Source: Streptomyces sp. ATexAB-D23 (GTDB taxonomy: Bacteria > Actinomycetota > Actinomycetes > Streptomycetales > Streptomycetaceae). From it: a DNA stretch of 64,000 nucleotides. The stretch covers positions 186,001 through 250,000 of the forward strand of contig NZ_KB892089.1 in assembly GCF_000373645.1 (NCBI RefSeq), written 5' to 3'. Positions 34,108 through 42,653 of this stretch are shown piece by piece (position 1 is the stretch's first letter; each line of letters opens with the position of its first letter). The notes beneath the pieces are model-generated. The model did not search any database. It worked only from the letters and a program-made list of their open reading frames with translations, and was not told where the DNA came from. The translations under genes and the position numbers were made by a program.

Positions 34108-34731
34108 ATGAGCTTCGGGGACCCGAACAACCCCTACGGGAACCAGCCCTCGTACGGGCAGCAGCCGGGATATCCGCAGCAGGCCCCGCAGGGCGTGCCT
34201 CCGCAGGGCGTACCCCCGCAAGGTGTGCCCCCGCAGTACGGCTACCCGGCCCAGCCCTACGGGGCGTACCCGCCGGCCGGAATGCCGGGCATGGGCATGC
34301 CGGGGCTGCCGCCGCTGGCCCACTGGGGGGAGCGGGTGGGGGCGTGGCTGCTCGACCTGCTGATCATCGTGGCCCCGATGTACGCCCTCGGCTTCGTCGA
34401 CCTCGCGCGGAGCGACGACCCGGAGACCGCCGGCCCCGGGGCCTTCTTCGCGGTCGGCGTCGTCTACTTCTTCGTCATGGGCTTCTACCAGCTCTACCGG
34501 GAGGGGAAGACCGGTCAGACGACCGGCAAGAAGGTCCTGCGCATCAGTGTGCGCCGGGAGCGCGACGGGAACACGCTCGGCTTCGGCATGGCGTTCGTGC
34601 GCAAGATCGCGCACGCGCTGGACAGCTTCAGCTGCTACCTCGGCTGGCTGTGGCCGCTGTGGGACCCCAAGCGGCAGACGTTCGCCGACAAGGTGTGCAA
34701 CACCGTCGTCATCAAGGTCGCCAAGGGCTGA
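34108..34731 (+). CDS. RDD-family membrane protein
   Basis: From the ATG at 34108, with CGGGAGAG upstream, the 207-residue protein has a Pro/Gln/Gly-rich cytoplasmic N-terminus (three GVPPQ repeats, about 33-47), then the RDD domain: HWGERVGAWLLDLLIIV (RDD Arg/Asp in TM1), a central helix pair and GKTGQTTGKKVLRISV. A third helix lies near the end. Members are inner-membrane proteins of unknown role, suggested to transport ions. The tail KIAHALDSFSCYLGWLWPLWDPKRQTFADKV is family-typical. Confidence 0.9.
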   Translation: MSFGDPNNPYGNQPSYGQQPGYPQQAPQGVPPQGVPPQGVPPQYGYPAQPYGAYPPAGMPGMGMPGLPPLAHWGERVGAWLLDLLIIVAPMYALGFVDLARSDDPETAGPGAFFAVGVVYFFVMGFYQLYREGKTGQTTGKKVLRISVRRERDGNTLGFGMAFVRKIAHALDSFSCYLGWLWPLWDPKRQTFADKVCNTVVIKVAKG

Positions 34732-34797
34732 CCGGCAGGCGGGGCCCCGCCGCCGCGGGCTCCCCGGGCCCACCGGAGACCGTCGCCACCGCCTGCC

Positions 34798-35115
34798 TCA
34801 CGGTGCTTCCCATCGCTGCCAGAGCATTTCCAGGCCCAGCACGATCGCGCACAGCACCGCGACCGATCCGGGCACGGCCACGAACGCCACATGGATCGCG
34901 CTGTTCTCGTCCGGCAGGAACAGGTCCACCCAGCCCAGCGTCAGGGCCAGAGCGGTGGCGATGCCACCGACGCGTGAGGCCCACTCGAAGAGGCGCGCGT
35001 GCCAAGGCTTCGACGCCCCGGAGTCCCTCGACCGCACATCGATGCTGAAGAAGATCAACAGGACAGCCAGGAACGAGATCAGGCTGACCATCTCGGCCGA
35101 CGGCATCGTACGCAT
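34798..35115 (-). CDS. Small membrane protein, hypothetical
   Basis: The 105-residue product has three hydrophobic segments (MVSLISFLAVLLIFFSI, about 9-25; GGIATALALTLGWVDLFL, about 50-67; VAFVAVPGSVAVLCAIVLGLEML, about 76-98) separated by charged loops. No domain is recognised. It stands alone between an RDD gene and an aldo/keto reductase, in the opposite orientation to the former. Reasonable codon use supports it as a gene. Confidence 0.6.
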   Translation of the reverse strand: MRTMPSAEMVSLISFLAVLLIFFSIDVRSRDSGASKPWHARLFEWASRVGGIATALALTLGWVDLFLPDENSAIHVAFVAVPGSVAVLCAIVLGLEMLWQRWEAP

Positions 35116-35204
35116 GGCGCGACCTTAACCCGGCCATGCGTTTTCGTGACGAAAGGGGCATCCGGGGCGCGATCACCACGGGGCGCCCGGCCGCCGGGGA
35201 CGCC

Positions 35205-36221
35205 CTACTCGCGGGCCGCCGCCGTCAGGCTCATGTCCGGGTAGCGGTCCCCGGCCACCCGGCCGGCGATCGGTTCGAGCAGGGCCAGTTCGCCGGCGGT
35301 CAGGGTGAGCCGGGTCGCGCCCACGTTCTCCAGGAGGCGGTGGCTCCTGCGGGTGCCCGGGATCGGAACGACGGTGACGCCGTGGACCTGGGCGCGCTGC
35401 TGGACCCAGGCCAGCGCGACCTGCGCGGCCGATGCCCCGTGGGCGGCGGCGATCTTGTGGACCGGCTCCAGAAGCGCGGCGTTCGTCCGCGCGTTGTCCC
35501 CGTTGAAGCGCGGCTGGTGCTTGCGGATGTCACCCTGCGACAGCTCCGTTCCCGCGTCCGCGAACGACCCGGTCAGAAAGCCCCGGCCGAGCGGCGAGTA
35601 CGGCACCACGGTCACGCCGAGCTCGACGGCGGCGGGCACCGCGCTGCGCTCCACGTCCCGACTGAACAGCGACCACTCGGACTGGAGGGCCGCGATCGGG
35701 TGCACCGCGTGCGCCTCGCGCAGCTCCGCCCCGGTCACCTCGCTGAGCCCGAGCTGCTTGACCTTGCCCTGCTCGACCAGTTCGGCCATCGCGCCGACGG
35801 ACTCGGCGAACGGGACGGCCGGGTCGTGGCGGTGCATGTAGTAGAGGTCGATCACCTCGGTGTCCAGCCGGCGCAGGCTGGCCTCGACGGCCTTGCGGAT
35901 GTAGGCGGGGTCGTTGTTCACGCCCCGGTAGTCCGGGTCCTCGTCGCGCCGCTCGATGGCGAACTTCGTGGCGAGGGTGATCTCGTCGCGGTGCGCCCCG
36001 ACGAATGGCGCGAGGAACGTCTCGTTGGCGCCACTGCCGTAGACGTCGGCGGTGTCGAAGAGGGTGACGCCCGCCGCGAGTGCCGTTTCCAGCGTCTCGC
36101 GGGCGGAAGCCTCGTCGGTGGCACCGTAGAACTCGCTGATGCCCATGCAGCCGAGTCCCTGGACGCCGACCCGCGGGCCGCCCCTGCCGAGCTCCACGGT
36201 GGCGATCTTGTTGTCGGTCAT
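35205..36221 (-). CDS. Aldo/keto reductase
   Basis: The 338-residue TIM-barrel enzyme has the catalytic set in order: Asp56 and Tyr61 in LFDTADVYGSGANE, Lys in LATKFAIE and His in YYMHRHD. The cofactor site IPGTRRSHRLLENVGA is near residue 290. It reduces aldehydes or ketones with NADPH in the cytoplasm. Its ATG overlaps the stop of the MerR regulator gene by four bases (ATGA), so both belong to one operon and the regulator probably controls it in response to an electrophile or redox cue. Confidence 0.94.
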   Translation of the reverse strand: MTDNKIATVELGRGGPRVGVQGLGCMGISEFYGATDEASARETLETALAAGVTLFDTADVYGSGANETFLAPFVGAHRDEITLATKFAIERRDEDPDYRGVNNDPAYIRKAVEASLRRLDTEVIDLYYMHRHDPAVPFAESVGAMAELVEQGKVKQLGLSEVTGAELREAHAVHPIAALQSEWSLFSRDVERSAVPAAVELGVTVVPYSPLGRGFLTGSFADAGTELSQGDIRKHQPRFNGDNARTNAALLEPVHKIAAAHGASAAQVALAWVQQRAQVHGVTVVPIPGTRRSHRLLENVGATRLTLTAGELALLEPIAGRVAGDRYPDMSLTAAARE

Positions 36222-36682
36222 GCGGCACTGGGCCCTTCCGGCGCCGTGCGGGCGCCCGCGTAGAAGTCGATCTTGTAGTCGAGTACGGCCAGGGTGTCCT
36301 GGAGCTCCGCGATCCGCGTCCGCACGTCGCGGCGGGTCGCCTCCAGCAGCTCCTGCCGTTCCTCGAAGGTCTGGTCGCCCTCGCGTATCAGCTCGGCGTA
36401 CCGCACCATGTGCGCGACCGGCATCCCCGTCAGCCGCAGCTTCGTGACGAAGGCGAGCCAGTCCAGGTCCCGGTTGGTGAAGCGACGCTGGCCGGTGTGC
36501 GACCGGTCCACGTGCGGCATGAGGCCGATCCGCTCGTACCAGCGCAGTGTGTGCGCGGTCAGACCCGTGAACGCCGCCACTTCGCTGATCGTGTACTGGT
36601 CCCGCCCTTCGGGGCGCGGGTGCGCGGCCGGGCCCGAAGCGCAGGCGTCGGTCCCCGTCGAAGTGGTCTCCATCACCGTCAT
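36218..36682 (-). CDS. MerR-family transcriptional regulator
   Basis: The 154-residue protein (ATG at 36682, five bases from GGAGGG) has the MerR DNA-binding domain YTISEVAAFTGLTAHTLRWYERIGL (read in parts, about 28-52), then a coiled-coil dimerisation helix. The effector part has no metal-binding cysteine cluster, so it is not a mercury or copper sensor; it resembles the group that controls aldo/keto reductases. It is first in an operon with the reductase. Its own promoter overlaps a MerR-type palindrome. Confidence 0.93.
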   Translation of the reverse strand: MTVMETTSTGTDACASGPAAHPRPEGRDQYTISEVAAFTGLTAHTLRWYERIGLMPHVDRSHTGQRRFTNRDLDWLAFVTKLRLTGMPVAHMVRYAELIREGDQTFEERQELLEATRRDVRTRIAELQDTLAVLDYKIDFYAGARTAPEGPSAA

Positions 36683-36689
36683 GCCCTCC

Positions 36690-36720
36690 ACGCTAGAACG
36701 TTGGAGTGCACTCGAAGCAA
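36690..36720 (-). promoter_or_regulatory. MerR-type promoter with operator
   Basis: On the minus strand TTGCTT (-35) and TAGCGT (-10) are 19 bases apart, the long spacing typical of MerR-activated promoters. The spacer contains the near-perfect palindrome ttggagtgcactcgaa (36701-36716). It precedes the MerR-reductase operon, suggesting autoregulation. Confidence 0.65.
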
Positions 36721-36774
36721 GCATGACCGGGTGCGGGTTTCGACGGGCGGCGCGCAGAACCTAGTCTCGTGATT

Positions 36775-37590
36775 ATGAACAGCCTGGCGATGATCGAGAA
36801 CTGGCCCGTCCCCACCGCGGCGGCGGCCGTCGTACGAGCGGACGGCACGGTCGTCGGGACGCACGGCCCGACCGCGCACCGCTTCCCCCTCGCCTCCGTC
36901 ACCAAACCGCTCGCCGCCTACGCGGCGCTGGTGGCGTACGAGGAGGGCGCCGTCGAGCTGGACGAACCGGCGGGCCCCGAGGGCTCGACCGTCCGCCACC
37001 TGCTCGCCCACACCAGCGGCCTCGCCTTCGACGAGCACCGCGTGATGGCCCCGCCCGGCAACCGCCGCCTCTACTCCAACGCGGGCTTCGAGGTCCTGGG
37101 CGACCACATCGCCGAGGCCACCGGCATCCCGTTCCCGGAGTACGTCCGGCAGGCGGTCCTCGAACCCCTCGGAATGACCGCCACCACCCTGGACGGCTCC
37201 CCCGCCAAGGACGGCGTCTCCACCGTGGACGACCTCGCGCGCTTCGCCGCCGAGGTGCAGGCCCCCCGCCTGCTCGACCCGCGCACCGTGCTCGCCGCGC
37301 AGACCGTCGTCCACCCCGGTCTGAAGGGCGTCCTTCCCGGCTACGGCCACCAGAACCCCAACGACTGGGGCCTCGGGTTCGAGATCCGCGACTCCAAGTC
37401 CCCGCACTGGACCGGCGCCTCCTCCTCCCCCGCGACCTTCGGCCACTTCGGTCAGTCCGGCACCTTCCTGTGGGTCGACCCGGTCGCCGGCGCGGCCTGC
37501 GTCGCCCTCACCGACCGCGCCTTCGGGCCGTGGGCGGTCGAGGTGTGGCCCGCGTTCACGGACGCGGTGCTGGCGGAACTGGGGGCGTAA
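36775..37590 (+). CDS. Serine hydrolase, beta-lactamase/PBP-like fold
   Basis: From the ATG at 36775 the 271-residue protein has the class C-type motifs: S41-V-T-K44 (LASVTKPLAAY), Y100-S-N102 (LYSNAGFEVLG), and HFGQSGTFLW as the third box. These are the active-site residues of beta-lactamase-related esterases. No signal peptide is visible, so it may act in the cytoplasm. A GTG six bases earlier is an alternative start. It is only 93 bases from the divergent MerR start. Substrate unknown. Confidence 0.85.
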   Translation: MNSLAMIENWPVPTAAAAVVRADGTVVGTHGPTAHRFPLASVTKPLAAYAALVAYEEGAVELDEPAGPEGSTVRHLLAHTSGLAFDEHRVMAPPGNRRLYSNAGFEVLGDHIAEATGIPFPEYVRQAVLEPLGMTATTLDGSPAKDGVSTVDDLARFAAEVQAPRLLDPRTVLAAQTVVHPGLKGVLPGYGHQNPNDWGLGFEIRDSKSPHWTGASSSPATFGHFGQSGTFLWVDPVAGAACVALTDRAFGPWAVEVWPAFTDAVLAELGA

Positions 37591-37619
37591 CGGCCCCGGC
37601 GGCGCTACGCTCCCCGGCC

Positions 37620-38201
37620 ATGAGCGACGACATGGTCCGCGCCACCGCATCCGATGTCCCCGCGCTCGCCGGGGTCCTGGCCAGCGCGTACGCCGAGGAC
37701 CCGGTCTGGTCGTGGCTGATGCCGACCGATCGGGACCGGCGGCTGCGGCTGCTGTTCACCGCGCATCTGGCCCAGCAGATCCCGGCGGGCCGGGTGTGGA
37801 CGGACGCTGACCGCACGGTGGCGGCCATCTGGGCGGAGCCCGGCGCGTGGAAGCTCCCGGCGAGCTACCTGCTGCGCAACGCGGGCACGCTGCTGCGGGC
37901 GGGGCGGGCCCAACTGCCGCGTACAGGGATGCGGTTGCTCGCCCTGGAGCACCGCCATCCGGCCGGTCCCGCGCACTGGTACGTGGAGTACATAGGCACC
38001 CACGCCGACGCGCGCGGCACCGGGCGCGGCTCGCGGGTGCTGCGCGGGCTGCTGGAGCGGGCGGACGCGGACGGGCGGCCGGTGTTCCTGGAGTCGAGCA
38101 ACAGCCGCAACCTGACGTTCTACCGGCGGCACGGCTTCGAGGTGCGGGAGGAGATGACGTTCCGGTCCGGGCCGCCGATGTGGTCGATGTGGCGCCGGTA
38201 G
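37620..38201 (+). CDS. GNAT-family N-acetyltransferase
   Basis: The 193-residue protein begins MSDDMVRATASDVPALAGVLASAYAED. The acetyl-CoA site is seen in THADARGTGRGSRVLRGLL (about 121-139), and the last strand carries ESSNSRNLTFYRRHGFEV. It transfers an acetyl group to an unknown small molecule or protein. The gene starts 29 bases after the serine hydrolase stop in the same direction, so they may share a transcript. Confidence 0.9.
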   Translation: MSDDMVRATASDVPALAGVLASAYAEDPVWSWLMPTDRDRRLRLLFTAHLAQQIPAGRVWTDADRTVAAIWAEPGAWKLPASYLLRNAGTLLRAGRAQLPRTGMRLLALEHRHPAGPAHWYVEYIGTHADARGTGRGSRVLRGLLERADADGRPVFLESSNSRNLTFYRRHGFEVREEMTFRSGPPMWSMWRR

Positions 38202-38214
38202 GCCGGACCCCGGC

Positions 38215-38871
38215 TCAGTCCGGCAGCTCCCAGACCAGCGCCTCGGCGTTCCCCGCCGCGACCAGTTCGAGACCGGCCTCGCCGGTGATCCGCGCCGCGT
38301 CGCCCGCCGCCAGCTCCTCGCCGCCGACGAGGACCGCGCCGCGCACCACATGGACGTACACGCGCGGAGCGTCCGGGACCGCCGTGCGCTCCCCCTCCGT
38401 GAGCCGCCGCACGTGCAGCATCGCGCCCGCCTCGGGCAGGGCGTACGGGGTGGAGTCAGCCATGCCGGGGACCGTCGTGTACGAGGGGTCGCCGCCGGGC
38501 TCCACGGGGGCGAGCCATATCTGAAGGAACGTCAGCCAGGTGGCGCCGTCGTTGCGTTCGACGTGGCGGACGCCGGAGGCGGCGCTGAGGTGCTGGACGT
38601 CCCCGGCGCGCACGACCGTGGCGTGACCGGCGGTGTCGCGGTGGGTCAGCTCGCCCTCGACGACCCAGGTGACGATCTCGGTGTGGCTGTGCGGGTGCTC
38701 CTCGAAGCCCGCGCCGGGTGCGAGGCGTTCCTCGTTGCAGGCGAGGATCGGGCCGAAGCGGAGGTTGTCGGGGTCGTAGAAGGGGCCGAAGGAGAAGGAG
38801 TGCCGGGAGGAGATACCGGCCGCCTCGTCCCCGCCCTCGAACCGGTCGGCCGCGCGGTGTACGGAGATCAC
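38215..38871 (-). CDS. Pirin-family protein
   Basis: The 218-residue protein (GTG at 38871) has the bicupin pirin N-terminal domain: FSFGPFYDPDNLRFGP and the metal-binding HPHSHTEIVTWVVEGELTHRD (His59, His61, His64-type positions), followed by GDVQHLSAASGVRHVE with two more His. Pirin proteins bind iron and some show quercetinase activity. It is divergent from fasR, with a 22-bp palindrome in the gap. Confidence 0.9.
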   Translation of the reverse strand: MISVHRAADRFEGGDEAAGISSRHSFSFGPFYDPDNLRFGPILACNEERLAPGAGFEEHPHSHTEIVTWVVEGELTHRDTAGHATVVRAGDVQHLSAASGVRHVERNDGATWLTFLQIWLAPVEPGGDPSYTTVPGMADSTPYALPEAGAMLHVRRLTEGERTAVPDAPRVYVHVVRGAVLVGGEELAAGDAARITGEAGLELVAAGNAEALVWELPD

Positions 38872-38928
38872 CCGTCCACGGTAGCCCGCCGGGGGCGAGC
38901 GAGTGTCCTATGGATTCGCGACTTCAGT

Positions 38929-38950
38929 AACGTGATCACGTGATCATGTT
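38929..38950. promoter_or_regulatory. 22-bp palindrome between pirin and fasR
   Basis: AACGTGATCACGTGATCATGTT is symmetric at 20 of 22 positions around a CACGTG centre. It lies 58 bases upstream of the pirin start and 90 bases before fasR, in a position to control either. The regulator is unknown. Confidence 0.55.
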
Positions 38951-39039
38951 CGGCCGTCCGGAGGAACCCCCCGCTACCGGGCGGTACGACCCGCCACCGG
39001 CCCCGGCCCTCCGTGCCCCCGTCCGGATAAGGCAGTCTT

Positions 39040-40245
39040 GTGTCCGTGCCCCGACCCGATCCTGAGCAGCCCGCTGCGAACGACGCCCATCTCCATGCCG
39101 CGACCCTGAAGCGGCTGGAGCAGTCCTCCGGCCGGCTGGCCGCGAACGCGATCGCCCGCATGGACGAGTCGCTGCCGTGGTACCGGGCGATGCCTCCGGA
39201 GAACCGGTCCTGGATCGGCCTGGTGGCCCAGGCCGGTATCGCCGCGTTCACCGAGTGGTTCCGGCATCCGGAGACCCCGCAGGCGATCTCGACGGACGTC
39301 TTCGGGACGGCCCCGCGCGAGCTGACCCGGGCGATCACACTGCGGCAGACCGTCGAGATGGTGCGCACCACGATCGAGGTCATGGAGGCCGCGATCGACG
39401 AGGTGGCCGCGCCCGGCGACGAGTCGGTGCTGCGCGAGGCGCTGCTCGTCTACGCCCGCGAGATCGCGTTCGCGACCGCCCAGGTGTACGCGCAGGCGGC
39501 GGAGGCCCGGGGTGCCTGGGACGCCCGGCTGGAATCGCTCGTGGTGAACGCGGTGCTGTCCGGGGAGGCCGACGAGGGCGCGGTGTCCCGGGCCGCGGCG
39601 CTCGGCTGGAACTCGCCGGAGCACGTCTGCGTACTGCTCGGCACGGCCCCGGACGGGGACAGCGAGCTGACCGTGGAGGCGATCCGGCGGGCCGCCCGGC
39701 ACGCCAAGCTCCAGGTGCTGACGGGGGTGCTCGGCAACCGCCTGGTCGTCATCGCGGGCGGCAGCGACAACCCGCTCCAGGTCGCGAAGGCCCTGATCGG
39801 ACCGTATGCGGCGGGTCCCGTGGTGGCCGGTCCCGTGGTGGCCGACCTGCTGGCGGCGACCCGGTCCGCGCAGGCGGCGGCCGCCGGTCTGAAGGCGTGC
39901 GGCGCCTGGCAGGACGCGCCGAGGCCGGTGCTCGCGGACGATCTCCTGCCGGAGCGCGCGATGGCGGGCGACCCTGCCGCGCGCGAGCAGTTGGTGGAGG
40001 AGATCTACAGACCGCTCGAAGAAGCGGGCTCCGCACTCCTGGAGACGCTGAGTGTCTATCTGGAGCAGGCGAGCAGCCTCGAAGGCGCGGCCCGGATGCT
40101 GTTCGTGCATCCCAACACCGTGCGCTACCGGCTCCGACGTGTGACAGACGTCACCGGCTGGTCGCCTTCCGATGTCCGTTCGGCGTTCACTCTGCGAATC
40201 GCCCTGATCCTGGGGCGTCTGGCCGACCGGGATGCGCAGTCCTAG
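39040..40245 (+). CDS. fasR: FasR, PucR-type regulator of fatty-acid synthesis
   Basis: The 401-residue protein has a C-terminal PucR-type helix-turn-helix (SLEGAARMLFVHPNTVRYRLRRV, about 347-369) and a GGDEF-related central region (LGWNSPEHVCVLLG, LVVIAGGSDNP). It sits directly before fabD, in the position of FasR in S. coelicolor, where it activates the fabDHPF operon. It was described as essential for growth there. The start is GTG 39040 or GTG 39046; a -10-like GATAAGG lies just upstream. Gene symbol rests on position and family. Confidence 0.92.
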   Translation: MSVPRPDPEQPAANDAHLHAATLKRLEQSSGRLAANAIARMDESLPWYRAMPPENRSWIGLVAQAGIAAFTEWFRHPETPQAISTDVFGTAPRELTRAITLRQTVEMVRTTIEVMEAAIDEVAAPGDESVLREALLVYAREIAFATAQVYAQAAEARGAWDARLESLVVNAVLSGEADEGAVSRAAALGWNSPEHVCVLLGTAPDGDSELTVEAIRRAARHAKLQVLTGVLGNRLVVIAGGSDNPLQVAKALIGPYAAGPVVAGPVVADLLAATRSAQAAAAGLKACGAWQDAPRPVLADDLLPERAMAGDPAAREQLVEEIYRPLEEAGSALLETLSVYLEQASSLEGAARMLFVHPNTVRYRLRRVTDVTGWSPSDVRSAFTLRIALILGRLADRDAQS

Positions 40246-40249
40246 ACTT

Positions 40250-40266
40250 TTGTCGGACATCAACAA
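40250..40266. promoter_or_regulatory. Candidate FasR box upstream of fabD
   Basis: An imperfect inverted repeat TTGT-N9-ACAA (40250-40266) lies about 70 bases before the fabD start in the only gap that can contain the fab promoter. The spacing would suit an activator. This is inference; I did not match it to a published FasR box. Confidence 0.4.
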
Positions 40267-40334
40267 TTCCCCTTACGGTTCTTCGTCCCTGTCCCCACGG
40301 GTGTTCCGGACCGTTCACAAGAGAGAGTGTGAGG

Positions 40335-41249
40335 GTGCTCGTACTCGTCGCTCCCGGCCAAGGCGCTCAGACGCCCGGCTTCCTGACTCCCTGGCTCGAC
40401 CTCCCCGGTGCCACCGACCGCATCGCGGCCTGGTCCGACGCCATCGAGCTCGACCTTGCCCACTTCGGCACCAAGGCCGACGCGGAGGAGATCCGCGACA
40501 CCGCGGTGGCCCAGCCGCTGCTGGTCGCCGCCGGTCTGCTCTCGGCCGCCGCGCTCGACGTTTCGCCGGGTGCCGTCGCGGGTCACAGCGTCGGTGAAAT
40601 CACCGCGGCCACCCTCGCCGGTGTCATCGGCGAGGAGGCGGCGCTCCGCTTCGTACGCACCCGTGGGCTCGCCATGGCCGAGGCCGCGGCGGTCACGGAG
40701 ACCGGCATGGCGGCGCTGCTCGGCGGCGACCCCGAGGTCACCGTGGAGCATCTGGAGAAGCTCGGGCTGACCCCGGCGAACGTCAACGGGGGCGGCCAGA
40801 TCGTCGCAGCCGGCACCGCCGAGCAGATCACCGCGCTCGCCGAGGACAAGCCGGAGGGTGTACGCCGCGTGGTGCCGCTGAAGGTGGCCGGCGCGTTCCA
40901 CACGCACCACATGGCTCCCGCCGTCGAGCGGCTGCGCGCCGCCGCCGGGGACCTGGACGTGTCCGACCCGACCGTGACGTATGTCTCGAACGCCGACGGC
41001 AGGACCGTCGCGACCGGCCACGAGGTCATCACCCGGCTCGTCGGCCAGGTCGCCAACCCGGTGCGCTGGGACCTGTGCATGGAGACGTTCAAGGAACTCG
41101 GGGTCACCGCGCTCATCGAAGCCTGCCCCGGCGGCACGCTCACCGGTCTGGCCAAGCGGGCGCTGCCCGGCGTGCGGACCCTCGCGCTCAAGACCCCCGA
41201 CGACCTCGACGCGGCCCGCGCGCTCATCGCTGAGCACGCGGGCGCCTAA
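40335..41249 (+). CDS. fabD: Malonyl-CoA:ACP malonyltransferase
   Basis: The 304-residue enzyme starts LVLVAPGQGAQTPGFLTPWL. The active-site serine is Ser85 in VAGHSVGEIT, and the catalytic His in VAGAFHTHHM. The NVNGGGQIVAAG and WDLCMETFKELGV segments are family-typical. It loads malonyl onto ACP in the cytoplasm, the first step of type II fatty-acid elongation, and may also serve polyketide synthases. First gene of the fabDHPF operon; GTG 40335 is preferred because S. coelicolor FabD also starts MLVLVAPGQGAQ. Confidence 0.96.
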   Translation: MLVLVAPGQGAQTPGFLTPWLDLPGATDRIAAWSDAIELDLAHFGTKADAEEIRDTAVAQPLLVAAGLLSAAALDVSPGAVAGHSVGEITAATLAGVIGEEAALRFVRTRGLAMAEAAAVTETGMAALLGGDPEVTVEHLEKLGLTPANVNGGGQIVAAGTAEQITALAEDKPEGVRRVVPLKVAGAFHTHHMAPAVERLRAAAGDLDVSDPTVTYVSNADGRTVATGHEVITRLVGQVANPVRWDLCMETFKELGVTALIEACPGGTLTGLAKRALPGVRTLALKTPDDLDAARALIAEHAGA

Positions 41250-41262
41250 GGAGCCCGAGAGC

Positions 41263-42264
41263 ATGTCGAAGATCAAGCCCAGCAAGGGCGCCCCGTACGC
41301 ACGGATCATGGGTGTCGGCGGCTACCGCCCGACCCGGGTCGTGCCGAACGAGGTGATCCTCGAAACGATCGACTCGTCCGACGAGTGGATTCGCTCCCGC
41401 TCCGGCATCGCGACCCGTCACTGGGCCTCCGACCAGGAGACCGTGGCTGCGATGTCCGTCGAGGCGTCCGGCAAGGCCATCGCGGACGCCGGGATCACGC
41501 CGGAGCAGATCGGCGGCGTGATCGTCTCCACCGTCTCGCACTTCAAGCAGACCCCGGCCATCGCGACCGAGATCGCCCACAAGGTCGGCGCGGGCAAGCC
41601 CGCCGCCTTCGACATCTCGGCGGGCTGCGCGGGCTTCGGATACGGGCTGACCCTCGCCAAGGGCATGATCGTCGAGGGCTCGGCCCAGTACGTACTCGTC
41701 ATCGGCGTGGAGCGGCTGAGCGACCTCACCGACCTGACGGACCGGGCCACGGCGTTCCTGTTCGGTGACGGCGCCGGCGCGGTCATCGTGGGCCCGTCCG
41801 ACGTGCCCGCCATAGGCCCGACCGTCTGGGGCTCCGAGGGCGACAAGTCCGAGACGATCAAGCAGACCGTGGCGTGGGACACCTTCCACGCCGACCGGCC
41901 GGAGAAGTTCCCGGCCATCACGCAGGAGGGCCAGGCGGTGTTCCGCTGGGCCGTCTTCGAGATGGCGAAGGTCGCCCAGCAGGCGCTGGACGCGGCCGGG
42001 ATCGCCCCGGAAGACCTGGACGTCTTCATCCCGCACCAGGCCAACATGCGGATCATCGACTCGATGGTGAAGACCCTGAAGCTGCCGGAGAGCGTCATGG
42101 TCGCCCGTGACGTGGAAACCACCGGCAACACCTCCGCCGCCTCGATTCCGCTCGCGATGGAGCGGCTTCTGGCGACCGGTCAGGCAAAGAGCGGCGACAC
42201 CGCGCTCGTCATCGGCTTCGGGGCGGGTCTCGTCTACGCCGCGACGGTCGTTACCCTCCCCTAG
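41263..42264 (+). CDS. fabH: 3-oxoacyl-ACP synthase III
   Basis: The 333-residue protein has the catalytic triad of FabH: Cys122 in ISAGCAGFGYGL, His in IPHQANMRI and Asn in TTGNTSAASIP. KASIII starts fatty-acid synthesis by condensing acyl-CoA with malonyl-ACP; in Streptomyces it also uses branched-chain starters, giving iso and anteiso acids. It starts 13 bases after fabD and shares the operon. Length is normal. Confidence 0.97.
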   Translation: MSKIKPSKGAPYARIMGVGGYRPTRVVPNEVILETIDSSDEWIRSRSGIATRHWASDQETVAAMSVEASGKAIADAGITPEQIGGVIVSTVSHFKQTPAIATEIAHKVGAGKPAAFDISAGCAGFGYGLTLAKGMIVEGSAQYVLVIGVERLSDLTDLTDRATAFLFGDGAGAVIVGPSDVPAIGPTVWGSEGDKSETIKQTVAWDTFHADRPEKFPAITQEGQAVFRWAVFEMAKVAQQALDAAGIAPEDLDVFIPHQANMRIIDSMVKTLKLPESVMVARDVETTGNTSAASIPLAMERLLATGQAKSGDTALVIGFGAGLVYAATVVTLP

Positions 42265-42327
42265 GCACACCGGGTCTTTTCGCCCGGACGTCCGAACCCA
42301 GCAGATATACACCGAAGGAGCGCCGAC

Positions 42328-42576
42328 ATGGCCGCCACGCAGGAAGAGATCGTCAAGGGTCTCGCCGACATCGTCAACGAGATCGCCGGCATTCCGGCCG
42401 AGGACGTCCAGCTGGACAAGTCCTTCACGGACGACCTGGACGTCGACTCGCTGTCCATGGTCGAGGTCGTCGTCGCCGCCGAGGAGCGCTTCGACGTGAA
42501 GATCCCCGACGAGGACGTCAAGAACCTCAAGACCGTCGGCGACGCCGCGGACTACATCCTCAAGCACCAGGCCTGA
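42328..42576 (+). CDS. acpP: Acyl carrier protein
   Basis: The 82-residue acidic protein has the phosphopantetheine site DVDSLSMVEV with Ser41. It carries growing acyl chains in type II fatty-acid synthesis. It lies between fabH and fabF. The ribosome site is AAGGAG. It is the main fatty-acid ACP, distinct from the divergent carrier at 62692-62973. Confidence 0.97.
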   Translation: MAATQEEIVKGLADIVNEIAGIPAEDVQLDKSFTDDLDVDSLSMVEVVVAAEERFDVKIPDEDVKNLKTVGDAADYILKHQA

Positions 42577-42653
42577 TCCAGCCGGATCGTGTGTCGCCAC
42601 CCGGCGGTGGCGCCGCTGATTCACGACCCCCTACACGTGGAGAAGATTTTCCA

